Assembly (NCBI RefSeq): GCF_030546755.1
Contig: NZ_JAUOPE010000005.1
Coordinates: 251,606-315,605 of the forward strand
DNA: 64,000 nucleotides
Source of the DNA: Colwellia sp. 1_MG-2023
Lineage (GTDB): Bacteria; Pseudomonadota; Gammaproteobacteria; Enterobacterales; Alteromonadaceae
Reading direction: 5' to 3'
This document shows positions 44,525-53,676 of the stretch, piece after piece. The notes beneath the pieces are model-generated. The model was not told the DNA's origin, ran no database searches, and saw nothing but the letters and a program-made list of their open reading frames with translations. Both the position numbers and the translations under genes were made by a program. Each line of letters starts with the position of its first letter. The first letter of the stretch is position 1.

Positions 44525-45118
44525 CTAATTAAATTGCGAGTAAAGTAAGAAACACGATGTCACAATCAAAAGACCTCCCATTAATTGATTAAAAAGCTTT
44601 AATTTAAAGTCGCTATTTAAAAGTATTGCTACTTTACTTCCTATTACAGACCAAGAGAAGAGAGATAAATAACATACTAAAAAATAGATCAATGAAAAGG
44701 TTAAAAACTCTTGATGACTATTGGGTAAGGAAAACAAAGAAACGCCAGCCATACAGGCTATCCATGCCTTAGGATTTAACCATTGCAATAGAAAGCCTTG
44801 TATAAATGTTGGTTGTTTCTGTTTTTTTATATTTAATTCTGGTATTGAAGTCATAATTAAATAGCCCATATAAACAATAAATAGTGCCCCAACAACGGCT
44901 AAGTATTTTAGAAAGCTTGGATATAAATTAATAACATTAGAAAAACCTAATCCAATGAATAACAACAGTGATGTGAAACCAATCGTTCCACCTGAAACGA
45001 ATGAAAATGTTTTACGTACTCCGTAGCTTGCACCTGAAGATACAATAACCATATTCACAGGCCCTGGAGATATTGACATAGCTAATGAGAATGAAAACAT
45101 TGCGATAAATAACGACAT
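44525..45118 (-). CDS. LysE family amino-acid exporter
   Basis: The 197-residue protein has six membrane helices and the family signature MSISPGPVNMVIVSSGASYG. QWLNPKAWIACMAG is the conserved middle segment. It probably exports an amino acid. It is divergent from the LysR gene at 45221 with about 100 bp between the starts, the common arrangement in which the LysR protein controls the exporter. The gene pair is bracketed by two copies of the patatin 5' end. Confidence 0.9.
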   Translation of the reverse strand: MSLFIAMFSFSLAMSISPGPVNMVIVSSGASYGVRKTFSFVSGGTIGFTSLLLFIGLGFSNVINLYPSFLKYLAVVGALFIVYMGYLIMTSIPELNIKKQKQPTFIQGFLLQWLNPKAWIACMAGVSLFSLPNSHQEFLTFSLIYFLVCYLSLFSWSVIGSKVAILLNSDFKLKLFNQLMGGLLIVTSCFLLYSQFN

Positions 45119-45220
45119 AACTTTTCCTATATTTTTTTATAAACTATATATCTACTTTATTACTTGGATAAGGTGCTACAATTAAGTATCACTGTTCTAA
45201 ATTCTTTAACAATAAAACGA

Positions 45221-46090
45221 ATGATAGATGAATTACGATCAATAGCTATTTTTGCTGAAACGATAAAACAGGGTTCTTTTCGAGCTGCTGCAAAAGCGCT
45301 TAAACTTTCACCTTCAGTCGTTAGTTATCAAGTTACTCAATTAGAAAAATCTGTAGGTACGGCTTTAATTTACAGGTCGACTAGACATTTGTCGTTAACA
45401 TCTGAAGGGACTGTGTTATATCAGTATGCTTTAAATATGATCCAAGCTGCACATCAAGGATTAAGCCAAATAACTTCAGATAAGCAAGAGCTAAGAGGTA
45501 CTTTAACCCTGACCCTACCTTCAGCCTTAATCAAATCGGAGATAAGTAAAAAAATATCTCAATTCAGCAAATTACACCCTTGTTTGAATTTTAAATTATT
45601 TTATACCGACAATAGACAAGACCTTATTGTTAAAGGCATTGATTTAGCATTTAGGGCAGGCGAAATGGATGACAGTAGCCTTATGTCTAAACGAATTGGA
45701 GAAATTAATAGAAAACTAGTTTGTTCTTATGATTATTGGAAAGAAAATAAAAGACCTATCTATCCTGATGATTTAACAAAGTGGAATTGGATAAAATTAG
45801 ATATGCTCCCGAATTACAGAACTTTAATAAATTCTGAGGGAGCAAAATGTGAAATTGGTTTTAAAAGTAATATCTGTGTGAATAGTGTTGAAGCTATGAC
45901 TCAGCTATGTATAAATGGCGCAGGTATAGCTACTCCTCCTGATTTTTTAATCGAAAAAGAGATAAAAAGTAATGTTTTAGTTGAATTGTTACCAAACTGG
46001 CAAGTTGAACCGATTCCCCTATACGCAGTTTGGCCGAGTAATGTTTTTCAAAATAGCAGTGCGAAACGTTTATTAGATTTTTTAAAATGA
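45221..46090 (+). CDS. LysR-family transcriptional regulator
   Basis: From the ATG at 45221 the protein has 289 residues. The N-terminal winged helix (MIDELRSIAIFAETIKQGSFRAAAKALKLSPSVVSYQVTQLEKSVG) is standard for LysR regulators, and the rest is the substrate-binding domain. The longer frame from 45164 adds 19 residues upstream of the helix-turn-helix and is unlikely. By position it should regulate the divergent lysE-type exporter. The co-inducer is unknown. Confidence 0.9.
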   Translation: MIDELRSIAIFAETIKQGSFRAAAKALKLSPSVVSYQVTQLEKSVGTALIYRSTRHLSLTSEGTVLYQYALNMIQAAHQGLSQITSDKQELRGTLTLTLPSALIKSEISKKISQFSKLHPCLNFKLFYTDNRQDLIVKGIDLAFRAGEMDDSSLMSKRIGEINRKLVCSYDYWKENKRPIYPDDLTKWNWIKLDMLPNYRTLINSEGAKCEIGFKSNICVNSVEAMTQLCINGAGIATPPDFLIEKEIKSNVLVELLPNWQVEPIPLYAVWPSNVFQNSSAKRLLDFLK

Positions 46091-46292
46091 AAAATCTTAT
46101 AGATAAACTACGTTATTTCTTTAATACACAACCAAATACCATTTAGGAAAAATGGAGTTATTTATAATACTTGAATGACCGCAATGCTGGCAAATTTGGC
46201 TATCATCTACACTTAATTTCACTTTTTCAAAGAATAATTTTATGAAGGGCAATTAATAACAAGACTCAATGATTATTATAAAATATCAGTGT

Positions 46293-46418
46293 TTAGCTTT
46301 TCAAAACAAACCATTTCGGACCACCGCTGGCGCCTAACATAGAAGTAAACAATTGTTGAGAAAAGCCTTGTTCTTGAATGGTTTTTAAGGCGTGTGAACC
46401 TGCATAAATATCAAGCAT
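46293..46418 (-). pseudogene. Truncated patatin 5' fragment
   Basis: On the minus strand an ATG at 46418 opens a frame of 41 codons ending in a stop at 46293-46295. It reads MLDIYAGSHALKTIQ, then QEQGFSQQLFTSMLGASGG and PKWFVLKS. Residues from about 10 to 36 match the patatin at 43205 exactly at the protein level. Bases 46308-46392 match 44204-44288 with one difference in 85. The catalytic part is gone. The first nine residues differ from the patatin N-terminus (SHA for KTA, LD for IE), so the copy may come from a paralog. Confidence 0.88.
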
Positions 46419-46462
46419 AATTTCTGTTATTACTCTTTTAAAATGGTTTATTCTGTTTGTTT

Positions 46463-46518
46463 TTATTTTCGTTGACTTATTTTCACTGACTTATTTTCAC
46501 TGACTTAAGGTCGCGGAC
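46463..46518. repeat. 14-bp tandem repeat
   Basis: The unit TTATTTTC(A/G)(C/T)TGAC recurs three times (46463, 46477, 46491), followed by a degenerate unit TTAAGGTCGCGGAC. It lies between the patatin fragment and the end of the dGTPase gene. No function is evident. The rest of the gap 46091-46547 holds only AT-rich sequence and the patatin fragment. Confidence 0.75.
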
Positions 46519-46547
46519 TTATCGTTGATGAAAAAATTGATGGCAAA

Positions 46548-47894
46548 CTATAGGTTTGACCAACGATAATGACTTTGGTTACTTGGCACAAATAAGGTTT
46601 GATACAAATTAGTGGCATAATCGTCTGTCATACCTGCAACATAATCTGCAATAACCCGATGACAATTAGTCCCGTCACTTTTCGCTCGTAAATAACGTGC
46701 TTTAGCATTGGTTGGTAACAATCTTTCAGGATCAGAGGCCAGTGCTTCAAAAAGTTCCATGACGACTTGTTGACCTCGATACTCAACTTGTTGAATCGCG
46801 GTTTGTTTGATAACAAATTGAAAGACAAAATCTTTAAATATTTGCAGTGCTTTTTTGGCAATATCAGGATGCTGGGCATTGTATCTTAATAGCGGCTCTG
46901 AAAAATTGATACCGTCAATTTCATTCAGATCAACCAAGACAATTTCAGTGATTAAATAATTGACTAATCCACCAATGGCTTCTTTTTGTAGGTGATGTTG
47001 TTGGCTAAATAATTGCTCGGTTAACGTTTCACTGATTTCCTTTAACCATTCGTCATCAAGCATTTTAAGTTGCTTAACGACATGTTCTTCAAAGTCATTT
47101 TGGTTAACAACACCTGTAACAATAGCGTCTTCTAAATCGTGAATGCCGTAGGCAATATCATCAGCGAGCTCCATAATTGAACAATCAATTGATTTATAAA
47201 GAGTTTTGTTGTGTTTGTTTTTGTGTTGAGTCGTTTGTTGAAATAATGATTTATCTTCAGAGGTTAACGGAGAAAGTACCCAATTTAATCCTGCTAAATC
47301 ATCTAAATACAATCCTTTTGGCGGATGGCAGTCTGCTGCTTTTAGTTGACGGTGAGACGATAATGTTTTTACTTGCGCTGCAGATGATAAGCAATCAATT
47401 GTTTGTGGATACTTCATTAGACCAAGCAAGGTTCTGCGAGCTAAGTTCATGCCGTAATTTTCACTATAAGGCTCTAGTTTTGAAACAATTCTGAACGTTT
47501 GACCATTACCTTCAAAACCGCCAAAGTCACGCATCATATAATGTAAAGCCACTTCACCACCATGACCAAACGGGGGGTGACCAATGTCATGAGCCAAACA
47601 AATGGCTTCTATTAAGGTGTCATTTTCTGGGAATAAGTTGGCCGTAAGCTCTGGAAATTTATCGCGCAGTTGAGCGCTAATACCAGAGCCAATTTGTGCT
47701 GCTTCTAATGAATGAGTTAGACGGGTTCGATAAAAATCACTTTGACCACTGCCCATGACTTGAGTTTTAGATTGTAGTCGACGAAAAGCGGCAGAATGAA
47801 GAATTCTTGCTCTATCTCGCTGGAAAGGGCTACGGTGATCTTGTCGACGTGTTGCCACTTTAGTAAATTGTCTCGTTAACCAGATATTATTCAT
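46548..47894 (-). CDS. dgt: dGTP triphosphohydrolase-like protein
   Basis: The 448-residue protein belongs to the HD-domain dGTPase family. The metal site is in EAICLAHDIGHPPFGHGG (HD and the second His pair), with ADDIAYGIHDLEDAI providing the further Asp. TRLTHSLEAAQIG carries the first His. It hydrolyses dGTP to deoxyguanosine and triphosphate, or acts on dNTPs more generally, and so helps control the nucleotide pool. The bacterial subgroup with this length is often called a dGTPase-like protein; the exact substrate range is not shown. Confidence 0.88.
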   Translation of the reverse strand: MNNIWLTRQFTKVATRRQDHRSPFQRDRARILHSAAFRRLQSKTQVMGSGQSDFYRTRLTHSLEAAQIGSGISAQLRDKFPELTANLFPENDTLIEAICLAHDIGHPPFGHGGEVALHYMMRDFGGFEGNGQTFRIVSKLEPYSENYGMNLARRTLLGLMKYPQTIDCLSSAAQVKTLSSHRQLKAADCHPPKGLYLDDLAGLNWVLSPLTSEDKSLFQQTTQHKNKHNKTLYKSIDCSIMELADDIAYGIHDLEDAIVTGVVNQNDFEEHVVKQLKMLDDEWLKEISETLTEQLFSQQHHLQKEAIGGLVNYLITEIVLVDLNEIDGINFSEPLLRYNAQHPDIAKKALQIFKDFVFQFVIKQTAIQQVEYRGQQVVMELFEALASDPERLLPTNAKARYLRAKSDGTNCHRVIADYVAGMTDDYATNLYQTLFVPSNQSHYRWSNL

Positions 47895-48042
47895 AGCAGA
47901 CCTAATATATTAGTAAAATACATGCTAAACTTTTCAAGTGTTGTCGCAAATAGTTTCTTAACTTTCACGTTAACATTTTACTTAGTTTATTGTTAGTAAC
48001 AAACGATATATTGTTGAAAGTTATAGAAAAGCAAGGGTGTAA

Positions 48043-48837
48043 ATGGGGTCTTTATATAAAATAATTTGTTGTTTCGTTTTTATCGCTCCATTGTTAAGTA
48101 GTGCAGCAGAATATACAAATCAAGCATTTGAAAGTAAAAAAGTTTTTACAAATGAACGGTTATTAGATAATCAAACCTTAGAGTTAATCACTGGTTTAGC
48201 AAAACCTCCTTTCATTCTTGAAGATCAACAGCGAGGTTTACAACTCGATCTGATCAGAGAAGCCTTTGCTAGTGAAAACCTGAGTGTACATTTTAACGCT
48301 ATGCCTTTAGGGCGCAACCTTACAGGATTTCGTCGGATGAATGCTGACGGCATTATTACTTTGCCGCCAAGTTACGAACACCCAGCACTCTTTATGTCAA
48401 AACCCTATATTATTTATCAGAATGTAGCGGTGAGCCTTGCTGAAGATAATTTTACCATTGATAAAATATCTGACCTGTCAGATAAAAGCATTATTGCTTT
48501 TCAAAATGCTAAGAAATTTCTCGGTGAAGATTATGAAGGTGCTATTGCCTATTCTATGGATTATCGAGAAGTTCCCGATCAAATGAAACAAATTGAATTA
48601 TTGTTTTTACGTAGAACTGAAGTCATTATTCTTGATATTAATATTTTTAAGTACATTGTTAAAACACAAAAAAATGCGCTATTTAATAAACCATTTACTT
48701 TCCATTATATTTTTAATGAACGCCCCTATTCAGTGGGGTTTAAATCTAAAAAATTAAAAGAGACGTTTGATAATGGTATTGAAACAATTAAAGAAAATGG
48801 TAGTTATCAATTGGTGGTAGATAACCACTTGAATTAA
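48043..48837 (+). CDS. Periplasmic solute-binding protein, SBP_bac_3 type
   Basis: The 264-residue protein has a signal peptide (residues 1-21, cleavage near SSA-AEY) and a type-3 solute-binding fold: LELITGLAKPPFILEDQQRGLQLDLIREAF is the usual start. No permease or ATPase is adjacent, so it is either an orphan binding protein or a soluble partner of a sensor. Its stop is four bases from the end of cmoB on the other strand. Confidence 0.85.
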   Translation: MGSLYKIICCFVFIAPLLSSAAEYTNQAFESKKVFTNERLLDNQTLELITGLAKPPFILEDQQRGLQLDLIREAFASENLSVHFNAMPLGRNLTGFRRMNADGIITLPPSYEHPALFMSKPYIIYQNVAVSLAEDNFTIDKISDLSDKSIIAFQNAKKFLGEDYEGAIAYSMDYREVPDQMKQIELLFLRRTEVIILDINIFKYIVKTQKNALFNKPFTFHYIFNERPYSVGFKSKKLKETFDNGIETIKENGSYQLVVDNHLN

Positions 48838-48841
48838 AAGA

Positions 48842-49804
48842 TTATTTATTAGCGATAAAAATAGCTCTTTTCGGTGCTGGGTAACCCTCAATTGTTTTTG
48901 ACTGATCGATAGGATCAAGAAAATCTTCGAGAGATTCTGTGTCTATCCAGTCAGTTTTACGTTGCTCGCCAAGCGCTGTAACATCGGTATTTACAACCCG
49001 AATATTGCTAAAACCACAACGTGATAGCCATGCACACATGGCATCACAGCTAGGTAAAAACCATACATTGCGCATTTTCGCATAGCGCTCACCAGGAACT
49101 AATACGGTATTTTCATCCCCATCAACCACTAATGTTTCTAACACTAATTCACCGCCTTTCACCAGTTGTGCTTTTAACTGATACAAAAAGTCAATGGGTG
49201 AGCGTCTATGGTATAAAACCCCCATAGCAAATACAGTGTCAAAGGCATTTAGCTCTGGCAAGTGTTCAACACCTAAGGGTAATAAGTGAACCTGGTTGTC
49301 ATTAACAAAGTGCTGTATGGCGTTAAACTGAGTAAAAAATAATTGGGTAGGGTCAATGCCAACAACAAATTTTGCATCTTCACCTCGCATACGCCATAAG
49401 TGATAACCACTACCGCAGCCTATATCTAATACATATTTGTTTTTTAATGGACTTATATGAGGAAGCAGGCGGTCCCATTTGAAATCAGATCGCCACTCAG
49501 TATCAATATGTAAGCCATGAATATGGTAAGGCCCTTTACGCCACGGTTTAAATTTTCTTAATAAGTTTTCTATGCGTTTAAATTCGCCTTCATTAATATC
49601 GTTTTTTTCACCCACAATGACACCATCTTGCAAATTAATGCTAGAGGGGGTTGTTTTGGGCAAGGCATCCAGTGTTTTTTGCCATTGTAGAAATTCACCA
49701 TGAAGCTCTTGTTTTTGCCAATGAGTAAGTTGAGCGGGTAAAGTATTTAACCAATGGGATAAGCGATTTTGAGCGATTTCTTGATAAAAAGTATTAAAAT
49801 TCAT
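48842..49804 (-). CDS. cmoB: tRNA carboxymethyltransferase CmoB
   Basis: The 320-residue protein has the SAM-binding motif [16 protein letters not shown] and the CmoB-specific segments [27 protein letters not shown] and [14 protein letters not shown]. CmoB uses carboxy-SAM from CmoA to convert 5-hydroxyuridine to 5-oxyacetyluridine at wobble position 34 of several tRNAs. It begins 12 bases after the end of cmoA, so the two form an operon. Confidence 0.97.
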   Translation of the reverse strand: MNFNTFYQEIAQNRLSHWLNTLPAQLTHWQKQELHGEFLQWQKTLDALPKTTPSSINLQDGVIVGEKNDINEGEFKRIENLLRKFKPWRKGPYHIHGLHIDTEWRSDFKWDRLLPHISPLKNKYVLDIGCGSGYHLWRMRGEDAKFVVGIDPTQLFFTQFNAIQHFVNDNQVHLLPLGVEHLPELNAFDTVFAMGVLYHRRSPIDFLYQLKAQLVKGGELVLETLVVDGDENTVLVPGERYAKMRNVWFLPSCDAMCAWLSRCGFSNIRVVNTDVTALGEQRKTDWIDTESLEDFLDPIDQSKTIEGYPAPKRAIFIANK

Positions 49805-49816
49805 TGATGTAACTAC

Positions 49817-50551
49817 TTATTTAATGGCGACTAAAGAATAAAAGTTAAAACATTGAAACCAAGGCGTTACATGCGTAAAACCGGCGTTTTTCAATCGCGT
49901 TATTTGAGTTTCAATCGTATCTGTGAGCATTACTTTTTCTAGTGCTGTACGTTTTTGAGCGATTTCTAAATCACTATAGCCATTTGCACGTTTGAAGTTA
50001 TGGTGTAAGTCAGTTAACAAGCTTTGACATACTTCATCGTCCTTGGATAGTTTTTCTGATAAAACCAATGCGCCTCCTGGCAATAAGCCGTGAGCAATAT
50101 TATTGATCACTTGTTCTCGCTGACTTGGCTCAATAAATTGTAGGGTAAAATTCAGTACGACCATTGAAGCATTTTCAATAGGGTAATTTACAATATTTCC
50201 TTCCACTATTTCTGCAGGGGTTTCACCTTTAAAAGCATTGATATGCATTTTACAGCGTTCAACCATGGCAGGAGAGTTATCAACACCTATAATAATACAG
50301 TTTTTTGCTTTAATACCTTTGCGCATTGCAAGCGTTGCTGCCCCTAAGGAACATCCTAAATCATAAATGTTTGAATTATTAGTGACATATTTCTGACTTA
50401 ATTGAGCAATCGTTTCTATAATAGTATTATAGCCTGGCACTGAACGTGAAATCATATCAGGAAACACTTCTACAACTTGTGCATCAAAAGTAAAATCTTT
50501 CACTTTACTTTGTTTGTTTGAAAAAATTAAATCGGTTTCTGAACGAGGCAT
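49817..50551 (-). CDS. cmoA: Carboxy-SAM synthase CmoA
   Basis: The 244-residue protein has the conserved N-terminal [20 protein letters not shown] region and the nucleotide motif [27 protein letters not shown] is also characteristic. CmoA converts SAM and prephenate to carboxy-SAM, the donor used by CmoB. The pair modifies uridine 34 in tRNA, which widens codon reading. Confidence 0.96.
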   Translation of the reverse strand: MPRSETDLIFSNKQSKVKDFTFDAQVVEVFPDMISRSVPGYNTIIETIAQLSQKYVTNNSNIYDLGCSLGAATLAMRKGIKAKNCIIIGVDNSPAMVERCKMHINAFKGETPAEIVEGNIVNYPIENASMVVLNFTLQFIEPSQREQVINNIAHGLLPGGALVLSEKLSKDDEVCQSLLTDLHHNFKRANGYSDLEIAQKRTALEKVMLTDTIETQITRLKNAGFTHVTPWFQCFNFYSLVAIK

Positions 50552-50688
50552 AGCGTAAAGTCATTGTTTAAAAATACAAGTGATTGGTATTTTAACTGAA
50601 AAGCAGTGATCAATAAAACGGATATATAACGATGAGCAAAGTATTTATGCAAAATACTTATCAATAGAACCATGAGCAGGGGTTAAGT

Positions 50689-53511
50689 TTGAAATATTGG
50701 TCTTTAACGTTTTTAATTTTTATTACACTATTTTTGTGTAGCAATGTCTTCGCTCAAACTGAGCCAGAAATACCACAACCGATAAAAATAGCCGTTAATA
50801 AAAATTCATTCCCCTTCCACTTTCAAAATCAACAAGGTCAGCCTGATGGCATTATGGTTGATTATTGGAAGTTATGGGCAAAAAAACAAAATGTTGAAAT
50901 TGAATTTGTTCTTATGGGCTGGTTAGAAACGTTAGCTTCGGTGAGTGAAGGAGAAATGGACATTCATGCAGGACTAGTAAAAACTGACGATAGAGCAAAA
51001 AAATTTACTTTTACACCGACCTTTTTTAATCAAAAAAGTAACATTTACATTCATCGAAATTATAATCATATAGACAATATCTCTCAATTAATGCCGTTTA
51101 CTATTGGGGTGGTTGAAGGCTCAAGCCATATTGAAAAACTCAAAGAGATTAACCCAAATTTTATTTTGAGAGAGTATAAAGATAGGTTCGCATTATTTGA
51201 TGGTGCCCTTAACGGTGAAGTTGCCGCTTTTAGTATTTTAGACAGAATATTTCGAAACTATGAACGAAGAAAAGAATTACTGACACAGTTTCCAACTTAT
51301 CGGCGACTATTATTAAATAAGGATGAATATGTCTCTGCACTTTCCATTGAAAATAAGAGCTTATTTAATTTTGTCAAACAAGGAATGGAAAAAATCACCT
51401 CTGAAGAACGTGCTGTTTTAGAGAAAAAGTGGTTAGGCTTTAATAAAAGCTCAGATAAACTGTTACTGGCATACACCCCTAATTTGTTACCCTATATGGG
51501 GGTATCTAATACGGGGGAAGCTCAAGGATTGTTTGTTGATATTTGGCGATTATGGTCAAAACAATCGGGTTTAGCTGTCGAGTTTATTCCTGAAAAAATG
51601 TCTGAAGCGGTTGAGTTAATAAAAGAAGGGGGTATTGACGCACATATTGCATTTCCCAACAACCAACTCTCCATTGATCATTTGACCTTAGCACAGCAAG
51701 TTTATGAGGTGCCATCAAATGTTTATATCTCTAATAATATTCCAAATATAACAGAGCTTGCTCAGCTTGAAGGTAAACGTTTGGGGATATTTATTTCGGC
51801 ACCTTATATTGAACAGGTACAGAAAAATTATCCAGACCTTCAATTGGTTTTCTTAAAAAACTATAGTGAAATGTTAAATGCGATTAAACAGGATGAGATA
51901 GATGCTTTTGTCGGTGCAGTAGAAACCACTCGAGAACAATTAGTTCAGGCAAATTTACAGTCATCATTTTATAGTTTAGCAACCAGTCCATTTCGAACCA
52001 AAATATTTGCGCTTACACAAAAGAAAAACGCACGTTTAGTTGAAATAATTAAAGAAGGTTTTGAAATCCTTCCACCTGAAGAAATACTTAAATTAGAAAA
52101 ACATTGGTTATTGAATACCGATGAAGGTTATTACAAAGTTAATGCTAAAAAAGTTCAGCTAACGACAGATGAAAGAGCCTTTAGAGCAAAAATAAAAACT
52201 GCTAAAGTTGGTATCAATAAAAGTTGGCCCCCAGTAGAATTTGTCGATAAAAACGGTGACGTTAAAGGCATTAATGCCGATATTTTGGCGATAATTAGTC
52301 AAAGAACCGGCGTGAATTTTACCTTTCAGACCTATGACAACTGGAACGATATGTTCCAAGGGTTGTTAAATAAAGAAGTGGATATCTTAGGGAGCGCTTC
52401 AGCTTCGGTTGAACGAAAAAAAGTGCTCTCTTTCTCCGTGCCATATTGGGATATGCCATGGGTTGTTATTCATCAACGACAACAAAAAAGTGGCTTAAAG
52501 TTAAAAGATTTTTACGGGAAAAAGTTAGCGATCGTTAAAGGTTATCAAATAGCGAAAGTTATCCAAGAAGAGCATCCTAGTATTCTTTTAACACTAGTTG
52601 ATGATCACGAAGAGGGCATACAAGCGGTCCAACAAGGTTCCGTGCAAGGTTTAATCGAAAATATTGCTTCAGCCTCTGAGTTAATTCGCCGTGAAAGTTT
52701 AATGACATTATATATGTCTGTGATTGATGAATTTAAAATTGATGAAAATAGCTTTGCCATACGTAAAGATTGGCCAGAACTCACTAGTATTTTTAATAAA
52801 GCTTTAATGAGTATTTCAGAAAGTGAACGACAAACTATTTATGAAAAATGGTTTGGTATTAATTTAGAAACCGGATTCGATAAAGATACTGTTTTGAGGT
52901 TATCAGCCCAAATTGGGGTGATCATTATTACCGTTATTGTTGTTATTGTCGTGTGGAATCGACGTTTATATGTTGAAATACAAACCAGAAAGTCGCTTGA
53001 ACAAAAAATGAAGCATATGGCAACTCATGATGAACTCACTGGGCTAGCAAATCGTGTTTTGTTAAAAGACAGAATTAATACGGCGATTAACTTTCACCAA
53101 CGTCAGTCGTTAAAAATGGCCTTATTGTTTATCGATCTTGATGGTTTCAAAGCCATTAATGATACTTATGGTCATGATGTTGGCGATGAATTATTAAAAC
53201 GAGTGGCTGATAGATTATCTCAATGTGTACGAAAGTCTGATACAACCGTACGATTTGGTGGAGATGAATTTGTCTTATTACTGACGGGGCTTCATAACCA
53301 AAATGAGGCCGCTTTTATCGCAGAAAAAGTACTAAAACTGATGCAACAACCATTTCAGCTTTCTATCGCTGAAGCGAAAATAGGTTGTAGTATTGGGATT
53401 GCAATGTATCCCGGCGATGCTAAAACTGAAACCGACTTATTAAAAGAGGCGGATCGATTAATGTATGAAGTAAAAGCTTCGGGTAAAAATCATTATGTAT
53501 TTAGTTCTTAA
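50689..53511 (+). CDS. Triple solute-binding-domain diguanylate cyclase
   Basis: The 940-residue protein has a signal peptide (residues 1-22, FAQ-TE). Three periplasmic SBP_bac_3-type domains follow (about residues 28-250, 260-480 and 500-715), then a membrane helix (about 740-757) and a GGDEF domain. The signature GGDEF is at residues 857-861 and the RxxD site (RKSD) at 848-851. It therefore probably links binding of small solutes outside the membrane to c-di-GMP synthesis inside. The start is TTG, with AGGGG six bases upstream. No EAL domain is present. Confidence 0.93.
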   Translation: MKYWSLTFLIFITLFLCSNVFAQTEPEIPQPIKIAVNKNSFPFHFQNQQGQPDGIMVDYWKLWAKKQNVEIEFVLMGWLETLASVSEGEMDIHAGLVKTDDRAKKFTFTPTFFNQKSNIYIHRNYNHIDNISQLMPFTIGVVEGSSHIEKLKEINPNFILREYKDRFALFDGALNGEVAAFSILDRIFRNYERRKELLTQFPTYRRLLLNKDEYVSALSIENKSLFNFVKQGMEKITSEERAVLEKKWLGFNKSSDKLLLAYTPNLLPYMGVSNTGEAQGLFVDIWRLWSKQSGLAVEFIPEKMSEAVELIKEGGIDAHIAFPNNQLSIDHLTLAQQVYEVPSNVYISNNIPNITELAQLEGKRLGIFISAPYIEQVQKNYPDLQLVFLKNYSEMLNAIKQDEIDAFVGAVETTREQLVQANLQSSFYSLATSPFRTKIFALTQKKNARLVEIIKEGFEILPPEEILKLEKHWLLNTDEGYYKVNAKKVQLTTDERAFRAKIKTAKVGINKSWPPVEFVDKNGDVKGINADILAIISQRTGVNFTFQTYDNWNDMFQGLLNKEVDILGSASASVERKKVLSFSVPYWDMPWVVIHQRQQKSGLKLKDFYGKKLAIVKGYQIAKVIQEEHPSILLTLVDDHEEGIQAVQQGSVQGLIENIASASELIRRESLMTLYMSVIDEFKIDENSFAIRKDWPELTSIFNKALMSISESERQTIYEKWFGINLETGFDKDTVLRLSAQIGVIIITVIVVIVVWNRRLYVEIQTRKSLEQKMKHMATHDELTGLANRVLLKDRINTAINFHQRQSLKMALLFIDLDGFKAINDTYGHDVGDELLKRVADRLSQCVRKSDTTVRFGGDEFVLLLTGLHNQNEAAFIAEKVLKLMQQPFQLSIAEAKIGCSIGIAMYPGDAKTETDLLKEADRLMYEVKASGKNHYVFSS

Positions 53512-53676
53512 GCTTGTTTCGTCGCGCTCTATGTCGTAATTAGGTTTTTTAACATCTCATCGTGAATACTGGTGACATTAATCTTGATTGCTTTATAATG
53601 TCGGCAAAATTTTATCCGAATAGAATCAAGCGAATTATCGGTCGCTAAATTCTCGAAATATCAAGGCAAAACGAGT

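Noticed and set aside
44315..46300. Insertion sequence or transposon carrying lysE-lysR
   Set aside because: There is no transposase and there are no terminal inverted repeats; the flanking repeats are parts of the patatin gene.
46293..46418. Functional small gene from the patatin fragment
   Set aside because: The frame ends just after the oxyanion motif, lacks the GxSxG serine and matches a truncated copy; a role as a small peptide has no support.
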